From Actinomycetes bacterium (GTDB lineage: Bacteria; Actinomycetota; Actinomycetes; Actinomycetales; Micrococcaceae), in assembly GCA_023426375.1 (NCBI GenBank), contig JAFAAV010000060.1, positions 47,782 to 111,781 on the forward strand: 64,000 nucleotides of DNA. The letters are read 5' to 3'. Shown piece by piece: positions 16,692 to 25,639 of this stretch; position 1 is the first letter of the stretch; the number at the start of each line of letters is the position of its first letter. The notes below the pieces were generated by a model. It saw only the letters and a list, made by a program, of their open reading frames with translations. It was not told where the DNA came from and made no database searches. The position numbers and the translations under genes were made by a program.

Positions 16692-18833
16692 ATGGCATCA
16701 CGCAAGAATTCGGACTCTGAGCCCACCTCGGTCTTCGGCAATGTTGTGGCTTTCATCGCCACCTCTGTAGTCGCAGGCATCGTGGCAGCAGGGTTACTCG
16801 TTCCGCCCGCAGCAGCAGTCGGTATGGCTTCCAATGCCTCCATCGGTTGGTTCAAGTCCCTCCCGGACGAGCTGGAGATGGGACCGCTGTCCCGTTCCTC
16901 CACGGTGGTCGCTCGCGACGGATCCGAAATTGCCACGTTCTTCGCTCAGAACCGTGAACCGGTCGAGCTGGAGGACATGTCCCAGAACATGCAGGACGCC
17001 ATCCTGGCCATCGAGGACCGTGACTTCTACGAACACGGTGGCGTGGACACCGGCGGCATCGTGCGTGCCATGGGTAATAACATCTTGCGTCCCAGTGCTC
17101 GCCAGGGCGCATCCACCATCACGCAGCAGTACGTGAACAACCTGCTCATCGACCAGCAGGTTCGTGCCGGCGAACAGGCCAGCACCATCGGTTCCGACAA
17201 GGGTGTGGTGGACAAGATCAAGGAGATCAAGCTTGCGCTGTCCATGGAACAGGAGATGTCCAAGGACGAGATCCTCGAGGGCTACCTGAACATCGTGTTG
17301 TTCGGTGGACAGAACTACGGCGTGGAGGCTGCAGCCCAGTACTTCTGGGGCATCCCCGCCTCCGAGCTGAACATCCAGCAGTCAGCAACTCTGGCCGGAA
17401 TGGTCCAGTCCCCCAACTACTACAACCCGCAGGTCAACCCGGAGGCCTCGGAACAGCGCCGCAACCTGGTGCTGGACACCATGCTGCAGACCGGTGCCAT
17501 CACGCAGCAGCAACATGATCAGGCCGTTGCGGCTCCCCTGGATCTGGACATTCACACCAGCAACTCCGGCTGTACCGCCGCTGAGACCGCCCCGTACTTC
17601 TGCGACTACGTGCAGAACGAGTTCATGCAGTCCGAGGCCTTCGGTGCCACCCCGGACGAGCGTTTGGCCACCCTGCAGCGCGGCGGTCTGACCATCCACA
17701 CCACTCTGGACATGAAGGCGCAGCGCGCCGCCGAGCGCGAGGTCAACAAGACCCAGCCGCGTGACAACAACCCGGACAACGTCTCCACCGCTCTGGTCTC
17801 TTTGGAGCCCAACAACGGTCACATCGCGTCCATGGCCCAGAACACCTTCTACTCCGGTGCGGAGGGTTCCTCCAACACCACGTACAACTTCAACGTGGAC
17901 ACCACCATGGGTGGTGCCGGTGGCTTCCAGGTGGGATCCACCTATAAGCCGCTCACGCTTGCCCAGTGGATCAACGCGGGCAAGGGAGTGAAGGCGACCG
18001 TTGACGCTCGCCGCACGCACTACCCGGCCGACTACAAGTGGCGCGCTTCCTGCCTGCCCGGCGGTGTGAAGTACGAGCCCGGCGAGGACGGCGAGGGCTT
18101 CGAATTCCAGAACGCCGAGCGCGGTTATGAACGGCCCATGCAGGTCGATTATGGCCTCTACAACTCGATCAACTCCGCCCTGTTCGCCATGGCCTCAGAT
18201 CTGGACCTGTGCGACATCGGTGAGATCTCCGAGTCGCTGGGTATCCACGACGGTAAGACCGGCGAGCCCGTGGACACCACCGTCTTGTCCGCGCTGTTGG
18301 GTGGTTCCGTGGACATCGCGCCCATGACTATGGCCCGCGCTTTCTCCGCCTTCGCCAACGACGGCGTGATGTGCGAGGTCCGTTCCATGACCAAGGTGGA
18401 GGACTTCACCGGCAAGACCTATGACGTTCCCGCGGACAAGTGCGAACGCGTGATCAAGGAAGAAGTGGCCCAGGGCGTGAACTACACCCTGAACCAGACT
18501 CTGACCCGCGGTTCCGGTTGGCAGCGTGATATCGACCTCCCGGGCGCATCTGCCGCCAAAACCGGCACCACCGACAACTCCACCCAGACCTGGATGATGG
18601 GCTACACCAAGGGCCTGTCCACCGCCTCGTGGGTCGGTAACTACGAGCTGGGCTCCCGTTCGCTGAACGGTCTGTCCATCGGTGGCCGCACGGGCGGCTC
18701 GGACACGGACTGGGTGGACGGTTCCACCTACGCCGGTGCCCAGTGGCAGAACTACATGCGTGACGTGGCCCGCGACTACGACACGTCCGAGTTCTCGGAT
18801 CCGCCGTCACGCGTGCTCTCCACGAACAAATGA
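16692..18833 (+). CDS. Bifunctional class A penicillin-binding protein
   Basis: A 713-residue peptidoglycan glycosyltransferase/transpeptidase. A single membrane anchor lies around residues 17-45. The GT51 domain contains EDRDFYEHGGVDTGGI with catalytic Glu about 108 and QGASTITQQYVNN. The transpeptidase domain shows SxxK as GSTYKP (Ser about 416), SxN as YNSINSALFAMA and KTG as AAKTGTTDN (about 623). No PASTA domain is present. Start ATG 16692 (MASRKNSD) lacks a ribosome binding site, but TACACT at 16680-16685 lies just upstream, consistent with a leaderless transcript. The next gene overlaps as ATGA. Confidence 0.93.
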   Translation: MASRKNSDSEPTSVFGNVVAFIATSVVAGIVAAGLLVPPAAAVGMASNASIGWFKSLPDELEMGPLSRSSTVVARDGSEIATFFAQNREPVELEDMSQNMQDAILAIEDRDFYEHGGVDTGGIVRAMGNNILRPSARQGASTITQQYVNNLLIDQQVRAGEQASTIGSDKGVVDKIKEIKLALSMEQEMSKDEILEGYLNIVLFGGQNYGVEAAAQYFWGIPASELNIQQSATLAGMVQSPNYYNPQVNPEASEQRRNLVLDTMLQTGAITQQQHDQAVAAPLDLDIHTSNSGCTAAETAPYFCDYVQNEFMQSEAFGATPDERLATLQRGGLTIHTTLDMKAQRAAEREVNKTQPRDNNPDNVSTALVSLEPNNGHIASMAQNTFYSGAEGSSNTTYNFNVDTTMGGAGGFQVGSTYKPLTLAQWINAGKGVKATVDARRTHYPADYKWRASCLPGGVKYEPGEDGEGFEFQNAERGYERPMQVDYGLYNSINSALFAMASDLDLCDIGEISESLGIHDGKTGEPVDTTVLSALLGGSVDIAPMTMARAFSAFANDGVMCEVRSMTKVEDFTGKTYDVPADKCERVIKEEVAQGVNYTLNQTLTRGSGWQRDIDLPGASAAKTGTTDNSTQTWMMGYTKGLSTASWVGNYELGSRSLNGLSIGGRTGGSDTDWVDGSTYAGAQWQNYMRDVARDYDTSEFSDPPSRVLSTNK

Positions 18834-19744
18834 GTTCCATGAGTAACGGTGCCCGCGCAGCCGCGACACTTACCGCAGGGGTAGGTGCCGTGGGCGCGGG
18901 TACCGCCGCGTGGGGGATCTTTGGTGAACGGCGCAGGTTCCAACTGCGGCAAGAGACTCTGCGGGCGTTGCCCGCGGGGTCCAGGCCGCTACGGATCCTG
19001 CACATCTCCGACCTGCACACGGTCCCGGGCCAGGAGGCCAAGAAGCGCTTCGTCCAGTCGCTGGCGGCCCTCCGCCCGGATCTGGTGATCGATACGGGCG
19101 ACAACCTCTCCCACATGCGGGCACTTCCGTATCTGCTGGAGATCCTGGAGCCGCTCTTCCAGTTCCCGGGCGTGTACGTGCCCGGCTCCAATTGCTATTT
19201 CGCCCCCGAGCTCAAGAATCCGTTCAGGTACCTGTGGAAGACCACGGCCAGCGAGGATCCCGTGGACAACACGCGGTTGCCCACCGAGGACATGCACCGC
19301 GCGTTCGACGCCGCCGGGTGGACCGGGCTCATCAACCGCCATGATCGCCTGCGCATACGCGACACCGTGCTCGACTTCTCGGGCGTGGACGATCCGCACC
19401 TCGCCTACGACCGGCACCCGGGTTTTCCCGCTGCCTCTTTCGAGGACGACGCTGCCGCCCTCCGTATCGGCGTGGCACACGCCCCGTACTTGCGCACCCT
19501 GGACAGGTTCGTGGCCGACGGCGCGGATCTCGTCTTCGCCGGGCACACCCACGGCGGCCAGGTCTGCCTCCCCGGAGGTCGCGCCCTGGTGAGCAACTGC
19601 GACCTGGACCCCGCCATCTGCAAGGGCCTGATCAACCACCGGGGCATGCCGGTGAACATCTCGCAGGGACTCGGTGAATCCCGCTTCGCTCCCGTGCGAC
19701 TTTTCTGCCCACCCCAGGCAGTTCTGGTCACGCTCACTGACTGA
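18830..19744 (+). CDS. Metallophosphoesterase
   Basis: A 304-residue calcineurin-like phosphoesterase with the metal motifs HISDLH, VIDTGDN, PGSNCYF in place of GNHE, and AGHTHGGQ. An N-terminal hydrophobic Ala/Gly-rich segment (residues about 8-30) may anchor it in the membrane. It is translationally coupled to the class A PBP (ATGA), the usual actinobacterial neighbourhood for this family, so a cell-envelope role such as lipid or undecaprenyl metabolism is plausible but not proven. Confidence 0.85.
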   Translation: MSSMSNGARAAATLTAGVGAVGAGTAAWGIFGERRRFQLRQETLRALPAGSRPLRILHISDLHTVPGQEAKKRFVQSLAALRPDLVIDTGDNLSHMRALPYLLEILEPLFQFPGVYVPGSNCYFAPELKNPFRYLWKTTASEDPVDNTRLPTEDMHRAFDAAGWTGLINRHDRLRIRDTVLDFSGVDDPHLAYDRHPGFPAASFEDDAAALRIGVAHAPYLRTLDRFVADGADLVFAGHTHGGQVCLPGGRALVSNCDLDPAICKGLINHRGMPVNISQGLGESRFAPVRLFCPPQAVLVTLTD

Positions 19745-19865
19745 GTTTCGTGGCCATCCGTTGGCTCTTGATGGCGAAATCTCCAGCGCCGAAGCGCGCT
19801 GAGGCCGCCAGAGGTAGCTGAGAGATCCCTCCCCCGGGCGGCAATGCCGCATGCTTGTCAGCCTG

Positions 19866-19876
19866 TGGTCTTACCA
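19866..19876. promoter_or_regulatory. LldR/GntR-type operator before D-lactate dehydrogenase-like gene
   Basis: TGGTCTTACCA is a palindrome (TGGT-N3-ACCA) 37 bp before the start of the FAD/Fe-S oxidoreductase. Nearly identical sites occur three times in the lut/permease intergenic region at 44661-44800. FadR-subfamily GntR regulators of lactate genes bind TGGT-N3-ACCA-like sites. Confidence 0.6.
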
Positions 19877-19913
19877 TGGGTGTCAGCACCGTCACACCCC
19901 GCAGGAGCATCCC

Positions 19914-22775
19914 ATGAGCGCACCCGTTCGCGAACAGTCCGTCACAGCCGCCGAGCAATTCGTCGCGCAGGTGCGTCAGACATGCGGTTCAGGTGCCATC
20001 GCCGAGAGTGAGTTGGAGCGACGGGTGCTCGCTCACGACGCTTCCCATTACCTGCTTCAGCCGCAAGCCGTGGTGCGCCCTCAGAACGCAGAACACGTGG
20101 GCACCGTGTTCGCCGCGGCCGCACGACATGGGCTGGGTCTCACGTTGCGTTCGGGCGGCACCTCGCTGTCCGGGCAGGCCGTGACCGATCAGGTCCTGGT
20201 GGACACCCGCCGTCATTTTCGCGACATCGAGGTCCTGGACAACGGCACCCGGGTGCGCGTTCAACCCGGGGTGACCGTCCGTCAGGTCAACGCCCGTCTG
20301 GCGCCCCACGGGTACAAGCTCGGACCGGATCCGGCGAGTGAGGCCGCATGCACCGTGGGCGGTGTGGTCGCCAACAACTCGTCGGGAATGGCGTGCGGGA
20401 CAGAGTTCAACACGTATCGCACGTTGGAATCCATGACCGTGGTGCTGCCCTCCGGAACGGTGATCAATACGGCGGACTCTGATGCGGATGTCCAGTTGCG
20501 CGCCGCCGAGCCCGAACTTCACGAGGGGCTTCTCCGATTGCGACGGCGGGTCATGGACAACCCCGAATCGGTGCGCACCATCGAGCGGTTATTCGCCATG
20601 AAGAACACCATGGGTTACGGGCTCAACGCGTTCGTCGATTTCGAGGAACCCGTGCGGATCCTCGAGCACCTCATGATCGGCTCCGAGGGCACGCTGGGTT
20701 TCGTAGCGCAGGCGGTGTTCCGCACCGTTCCCATTCATCAGCACGTGGCCACCGGTCTGCTCGTCTTCCCCACGGTGGTGGCCGCCACGAGTTCCGTCCC
20801 GCAGTTGGTGGACGTCAACTCAGCCACCGTGGAACTGCTGGATGCGACCTCTTTGAAGGTCTCCCAGCGCACCGGCCAGGCTCCCCCGGTGATCATGGAC
20901 ATCTCTGTGGATCAGCAAGCAGCGTTGCTCGTGGAGTACCAGGCGGATTCGGAAGTCGAGGTGCGGGACCAGGCGCGAGCGGCGTCGTCGTTATTCGAGA
21001 GCCTGGGCCTGGAAACCCCTGCGCAGTTGACCACCGATCCCAAGGAACGGGCCAGCCTGTGGACCGTGCGCAAGGGGCTGTACACAACGGTGGCAGGCAA
21101 TCGCCCCACCGGCACCAATGCGCTTCTCGAGGACATCGTGGTACCGGTGCCGCAATTGGGCGAAACCTGTGAGGACCTCACCACCCTGTTCGACGCGCAC
21201 GGTTACGAGGATTCCGTGATCTTCGGGCATGCCAAGGACGGCAACGTGCATTTCATGCTCAACGAGCAGTTCACGGATCCGGAGCAGCTCAAGCGCTACG
21301 AGCGGTTCACCGAGGACATGGTGGATCTGGTCCTCGACCGCGGCGGCGCGCTCAAGGCAGAGCACGGCACGGGGCGCATCATGGCGCCGTTCGTCCGCAG
21401 GCAGTACGGGGACGAACTCTACGAGGTGATGCTCGAGCTCAAGAGACTGATCGACCCGGATTATCGATTCAACCCCGGCGTGATTCTCACCGAGGATCCC
21501 ACCGCATACTTACGCGATCTCAAGACCGCGCCCACCGTGGAAGAAGAAGTCGATCGGTGCGTCGAGTGCGGGTACTGCGAGCCGGTGTGCCCGTCTCAAA
21601 ACCTCACGCTCACGCCGCGACAGCGCATTGCTGGGCGCCGAGAGATCGCGGAAGCGGAACTGGCGGGCAAAACCGAGCTGGCGGGGCGACTGTCCCGCGA
21701 ATACGACTACGCCGGCCTGGATACGTGCGCCGTGGACGGCATGTGCGTGACCGCGTGCCCCGTGCACATCAACACCGGTGACCTGGTGCGGCGCCTGCGG
21801 GCAGAGAACCACTCGAAGGTCGCGGATTTCGTGTGGGCGGGCCTGGCACACTCCTGGTCCATGACTGCACCGGGGGCAGCTTTCGCCCTGTCGGTGGCCA
21901 AGCGGCTGCCTGCGGTGTTGCCCGTCAGTGCCACCACGGTGGCACGCGCGGTTTTGGGCGCAGACAGTGTTCCCCAGTACAAGCCTCAGCTCCCGGCGGG
22001 TGGACGCTCCCGTGATTTCTTGACGACGTCGCCCGCGAACGTCCCTGCAGAGCAAGCTCGGGCGGTGTTCTTCCCAGCGTGCATCGGTGCCATGTTCGGC
22101 ACCGTGGATGGTTCAGGGCCTTCCGTGTCCGAGGCCTTCTTGAAGCTGTGCCGGCGTGCTGGCGTGGACGTGAGCATTCCCGAGGGCATCACCGCCACCT
22201 GCTGCGGCACCCCCTGGAAGTCCAAGGGCCTGCCCACCGGTTACGAGACCATGTCCCACCGCACCCTGGAGACGCTGTGGGAGGCCTCCGATCACGGTCG
22301 GCTGCCAGTGGTGTGCGATGCGTCCTCGTGCACCGAGGGGCTGGAGACCATGCAGGAGCTGGCCGCGGATTCAGAGAAGTACGCGCCGCTGCGGTTCGTG
22401 GACGCCGTGGAGTTCGTCTCGGAGCACGTCCTGGATCGGCTCACGGTGTCCGCCCCGGTGCGTTCCGTGGCCGTGCACCCCACGTGTTCCTCCGTGCAGC
22501 TGGGCATCAACGAGCACCTGATGCGACTGGCCAATGCCGCCGCGGAACGAGCGACCGTTCCGTTCGCGTGGGGGTGTTGCGGGTACGCCGGCGACCGCGG
22601 CATGCTGCACCCCGAGCTCACTGCTGCCGCCACGGCCCCGGAGGCCGCCGAGGTCAACGCCACGTACTACGACGCCTACGTTTCCCTCAACCGCACGTGC
22701 GAACAGGGCATGACTGAAGCGACCGGCAAGCCGTATGAGCACGTACTGCAGGTCCTCGAGCGCGCGAGCAGGTGA
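19914..22775 (+). CDS. FAD/4Fe-4S D-lactate dehydrogenase-type oxidoreductase
   Basis: A 953-residue three-part flavoprotein. An N-terminal PCMH-type FAD domain (LRSGGTSLSGQAVTDQVLVD, GGVVANNSSGMACG) is followed by an FAD-oxidase C-terminal domain containing FGHAKDGNVHFML and LKAEHGTGRIMAPFV. Two 4Fe-4S clusters follow (CVECGYCEPVC near 549-559, CVTACPVHINTGD near 610-620), then two CCG-type motifs (TCCGTPWKSKG near 762, GCCGYAGDRG near 887). Such proteins oxidise D-lactate or D-2-hydroxyacids and pass electrons to quinone. ATG 19914 has AGGAG upstream. The lactate-type operator in the promoter supports a lactate role. Confidence 0.85.
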   Translation: MSAPVREQSVTAAEQFVAQVRQTCGSGAIAESELERRVLAHDASHYLLQPQAVVRPQNAEHVGTVFAAAARHGLGLTLRSGGTSLSGQAVTDQVLVDTRRHFRDIEVLDNGTRVRVQPGVTVRQVNARLAPHGYKLGPDPASEAACTVGGVVANNSSGMACGTEFNTYRTLESMTVVLPSGTVINTADSDADVQLRAAEPELHEGLLRLRRRVMDNPESVRTIERLFAMKNTMGYGLNAFVDFEEPVRILEHLMIGSEGTLGFVAQAVFRTVPIHQHVATGLLVFPTVVAATSSVPQLVDVNSATVELLDATSLKVSQRTGQAPPVIMDISVDQQAALLVEYQADSEVEVRDQARAASSLFESLGLETPAQLTTDPKERASLWTVRKGLYTTVAGNRPTGTNALLEDIVVPVPQLGETCEDLTTLFDAHGYEDSVIFGHAKDGNVHFMLNEQFTDPEQLKRYERFTEDMVDLVLDRGGALKAEHGTGRIMAPFVRRQYGDELYEVMLELKRLIDPDYRFNPGVILTEDPTAYLRDLKTAPTVEEEVDRCVECGYCEPVCPSQNLTLTPRQRIAGRREIAEAELAGKTELAGRLSREYDYAGLDTCAVDGMCVTACPVHINTGDLVRRLRAENHSKVADFVWAGLAHSWSMTAPGAAFALSVAKRLPAVLPVSATTVARAVLGADSVPQYKPQLPAGGRSRDFLTTSPANVPAEQARAVFFPACIGAMFGTVDGSGPSVSEAFLKLCRRAGVDVSIPEGITATCCGTPWKSKGLPTGYETMSHRTLETLWEASDHGRLPVVCDASSCTEGLETMQELAADSEKYAPLRFVDAVEFVSEHVLDRLTVSAPVRSVAVHPTCSSVQLGINEHLMRLANAAAERATVPFAWGCCGYAGDRGMLHPELTAAATAPEAAEVNATYYDAYVSLNRTCEQGMTEATGKPYEHVLQVLERASR

Positions 22776-22865
22776 CGGGCGGCTGAGAGGGCCACGAGCG
22801 GCGTCGTTGATTGTGACGTTCCGGACAGCGGCGCCAATCGACCATGGCGTGCGGTAGCGGCGCCG

Positions 22866-24134
22866 TCAGACCGCCCGACGGGGATGCGGCACGGCTCGCG
22901 AGGCCGCTCGCGCCACCGGAACGGTCGAGACAAGGCACACGATCACGCCGAAGGCCAGGCAGCAGATGAAGCCGCGGACCGGGCCGATACCCAAGAGATC
23001 GCCCACGAACGGGCCCAGTACGGCGAGCACGAACGGCACCGCGAAACCGGTGTAGGTCAGGGTGTAGAAGACGCCGATGAGCGCGCCCAGTTCGTGGGGT
23101 TCGGCGATGATTTCCACCTCGCGCAGGCCGGAGACCATCATGATGCCGTAGCTGCAGCCCAGGATGACGGCGGCCGGAACCACCAGTAGAGCGCTGTTGA
23201 GTTCAATGGCCACGGCACCCAGCACCAGCCCCACGCTCGCCGCACCCAATCCCACGACCGACAGCGGCAACCAACCGTACGTGGCGAGTTTCGCAGCGAC
23301 CGGTTGGATGAAGACGCCCGAGAACATGCCCACGCCAGAGATGAGGCCGAGGTAGGCGACCGGGTATGCGACGGTGTCCGTGACGAAACCGGGGATGCTC
23401 GTGAAGGCGACCGTTGCCGTGCCGAAGACCCACGGGGCCCACGCGGCGACCGCCCAGAAGAAGCGACCCGTCAGCGCGATGCGCGGCACGAGCGGCGGGC
23501 GCTTGACCCGCCCTTCGGTGGGGAACTGTGTTTCGGGGACGCCCCACACGAGGGGAATGGTCACAATCACCAGGGCGATGTGCAAGAGATAGGGCGTGAT
23601 CTGCGGGCCCGGCAGGAACTCCGCGAACTGGCCTGCAATGAGTGGTCCGCCACCGAAACCCGCCGAGAGCACGATGGTTGCTCGCCGGGGTCCGGCCGAC
23701 GGGCGATCCACGCACAGCTGCTTGATCCACGCCGAGCCCGAGGACATGGCCATGCCCACACCGAAACCCATGATCCAGCGACCCACGTAGAGCACCCACT
23801 CGGAAGCCTCGCTACCGGCGGCCAAAATACCTGAGGCCACGGCCACGAGGATCAGTGCCGGACGCACGACCGCGCGGCGGCCGTGGTGATCGGAAATGGG
23901 GCCGAAGATCAGGAGTGCGGGCACCAATCCCGCCGCATAGATGCCGAACATCGCGGTTACGGAGGCTTCCGAGATGCCGTCCTGGTCTCGGTAGACCTCG
24001 AGCATGGGTGCGAAGAGGTTGGTCCCGAACCCCACGGCGAACATCGCAAGTCCCACGCGGATCCACGTGCGAGAGGTGATGGTGCCACCCTTCGACGGAG
24101 AGTTGTTGTCACCGGAGACGGGCCGCGCATTCAT
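22866..24134 (-). CDS. MFS transporter
   Basis: A 422-residue protein with about 12 membrane helices. The loop 2-3 motif FGPISDHHGRRAVVRPAL and the helix 5 region support the major facilitator family. The substrate is not evident. ATG 24134 (MNARPVSGDN) opens about 20 residues before the first helix and has AAGG upstream. It converges on the D-lactate dehydrogenase-like gene; the 90 bp between them contains fragments of the recurring gcggcgtcgt word. Confidence 0.85.
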   Translation of the reverse strand: MNARPVSGDNNSPSKGGTITSRTWIRVGLAMFAVGFGTNLFAPMLEVYRDQDGISEASVTAMFGIYAAGLVPALLIFGPISDHHGRRAVVRPALILVAVASGILAAGSEASEWVLYVGRWIMGFGVGMAMSSGSAWIKQLCVDRPSAGPRRATIVLSAGFGGGPLIAGQFAEFLPGPQITPYLLHIALVIVTIPLVWGVPETQFPTEGRVKRPPLVPRIALTGRFFWAVAAWAPWVFGTATVAFTSIPGFVTDTVAYPVAYLGLISGVGMFSGVFIQPVAAKLATYGWLPLSVVGLGAASVGLVLGAVAIELNSALLVVPAAVILGCSYGIMMVSGLREVEIIAEPHELGALIGVFYTLTYTGFAVPFVLAVLGPFVGDLLGIGPVRGFICCLAFGVIVCLVSTVPVARAASRAVPHPRRAV

Positions 24135-24214
24135 ACAGGGGACCTTACCTGTGATTCCCGACACGGTGGTCAGTAAGTCGTGCGCGGTGATCCAGGAGGG
24201 TCCGCCGCCTGGAT

Positions 24215-24244
24215 TTCACATTCACGCTCCCCTGCCGCTAAGCT
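24215..24244 (+). promoter_or_regulatory. Possible tRNA-Pro promoter
   Basis: TTCACA (24215-24220) and TAAGCT (24239-24244) are spaced by 18 bp and lie about 34 bp before the mature tRNA 5' end. The match to -35/-10 is moderate. Confidence 0.3.
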
Positions 24245-24277
24245 GGAGCAGTTGTTTGCGGGCACGCCTGCAAACTT

Positions 24278-24354
24278 CGGGATGTGGCGCAGCTTGGTAG
24301 CGCGCGTCGTTCGGGACGACGAGGTCGCAGGTTCAAATCCTGTCATCCCGACCA
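24278..24354 (+). tRNA. tRNA-Pro (anticodon CGG)
   Basis: A 77-nt cloverleaf. The acceptor CGGGATG pairs with CATCCCG, the anticodon stem CGTCG/CGACG encloses the loop TTCGGGA with anticodon CGG at 24312-24314, and the T arm is GCAGGTTCAAATCCTGT. The 3' CCA is encoded at 24352-24354. It decodes CCG. A strong terminator follows after 3 bp. Confidence 0.96.
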
Positions 24355-24357
24355 ATG

Positions 24358-24398
24358 ATCCCCTTGTCATCACGATCCGTGACGGCAAGGGGATTTTT
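24358..24398 (+). terminator. Rho-independent terminator after tRNA-Pro
   Basis: ATCCCCTTG (24358-24366) pairs with CAAGGGGAT (24386-24394), followed by a T-run. It also lies immediately before the ribosome binding site of the alpha/beta hydrolase gene. Confidence 0.85.
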
Positions 24399-24415
24399 CA
24401 TATCTGGAGGCCGCA

Positions 24416-25321
24416 GTGACCACGCCGTTCGATCGCCGTTACGAGAAGCACGTTCCCGCAGTGACCGGCGAGAAGATCCGCCGCTCCCACGACACCTGGC
24501 ACTGGCGCGACTCTCAGGTCCACCTGGATCGAGTGGGCCTCCCCGACGCGCCGGTACGCATCCTCCTGGTTCACGGCGCCGGCGGGAACAGCGATGCCTT
24601 CTGGCCGCACGCCGCACACTTCGCCTCGCTCGGTGCGTACGTCACCGTGCCGGACCTCCCCGGATACGGCATGACGGTGACGGAACATCCCGGGCGCATC
24701 CGTTACGACCATTGGCGCGAACTGCTGATCGACTTGGTTCGCCGCGAGGACGACGATCGTCCACTGATCATCCTGGGCGCCAGCATGGGTGGGCTTCTGG
24801 CCTACGACGCCGCCGCGGCCACCGGTCTCGCCACTCGCCTGATCGTCACGTGCCTTCTGGATCCCCGCGATCCGCACGTACGAGCACGATTGACCTGGCA
24901 CCCGATGCTGGCACGGCTTGCCGGCCCCGGCTTAAAGCTGGTCCGGGGTCCACTGGCGAACCTGCGCGTGCCCATCCGATGGATTGCGGACATGCGGCAC
25001 ATCTCCAACGCACCCGGGTTAGTGCGTGAGGTCATCAAGGATCGACGTGGCGGCGGAGGTCGCGTACCCCTGGGATGGATCCGCAGCTACATGGAATCAA
25101 CCCCTCTGATCGAACCGGAGGACTTCACAGACACTCCCGTCCTCCTGCTTCACCCCGCGGAGGACCTGTGGACCCCGCTGGAGATCAGCCGACCGTTCTT
25201 CGAACGCATCGGCGCCCAGAAGACTTGGCGGCTGCTCGAGAACTGCGGACATTTCCCGGCGGAGGAGCCTGGGTTCGAGCAGATGATGCGTGCCGTCCGT
25301 GATGAAATTCACAAGGTGTGA
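24416..25321 (+). CDS. Alpha/beta hydrolase
   Basis: A 301-residue soluble alpha/beta-hydrolase. The oxyanion region is LLVHGAGGNSDAFWP, the nucleophile elbow is ILGASMGGLLAYD (GxSxG), a late acid lies in HPAEDLWTP, and the catalytic His is in ENCGHFPAEEPG. The reaction (esterase, lipase or other) cannot be assigned. The start is GTG 24416 with GGAGG upstream. The gene lies directly downstream of the tRNA terminator, so its promoter must overlap the tRNA region or it depends on read-through. Confidence 0.82.
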   Translation: MTTPFDRRYEKHVPAVTGEKIRRSHDTWHWRDSQVHLDRVGLPDAPVRILLVHGAGGNSDAFWPHAAHFASLGAYVTVPDLPGYGMTVTEHPGRIRYDHWRELLIDLVRREDDDRPLIILGASMGGLLAYDAAAATGLATRLIVTCLLDPRDPHVRARLTWHPMLARLAGPGLKLVRGPLANLRVPIRWIADMRHISNAPGLVREVIKDRRGGGGRVPLGWIRSYMESTPLIEPEDFTDTPVLLLHPAEDLWTPLEISRPFFERIGAQKTWRLLENCGHFPAEEPGFEQMMRAVRDEIHKV

Positions 25322-25639
25322 ACCAGGCGTAGCAATCTGGGCTAGGTGTCCCCCATGAGGCGTATTAAATGTGTTTGCATTTAATTGCTGCACCGCTGTT
25401 CCCTGAATTCTCGCGGTTTCTACTGAACTTACTAATTAGTAGCTTTCTTCAAGGCCTATCTTAACTTCCATTTTTTGGCCCACAGTTAATCGCATATTCA
25501 TGTTGATTTTTGCATTCGCACATGCCTAATGTGAATCCTGACTAGTGCGGTTGCTTGGGCAGCCGCGACATCATTCATTACATCGGGCGTTCATTCGGCG
25601 GGGGCTGAGGACGCGATCCGATTCACCAGGGGGAGAGCC
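25322..25639. promoter_or_regulatory. AT-rich intergenic region upstream of Pel-like locus
   Basis: This 318-bp stretch has no convincing gene and is markedly more AT-rich than its surroundings. It holds an inverted repeat ATTAAATG-N6-CATTTAAT (25364-25385), a perfect 12-bp palindrome TACTAATTAGTA (25430-25441), and a T6 run near 25471. These are candidate operators for the downstream polysaccharide-type operon. No T-run follows either repeat, so they do not look like terminators. Confidence 0.5.
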
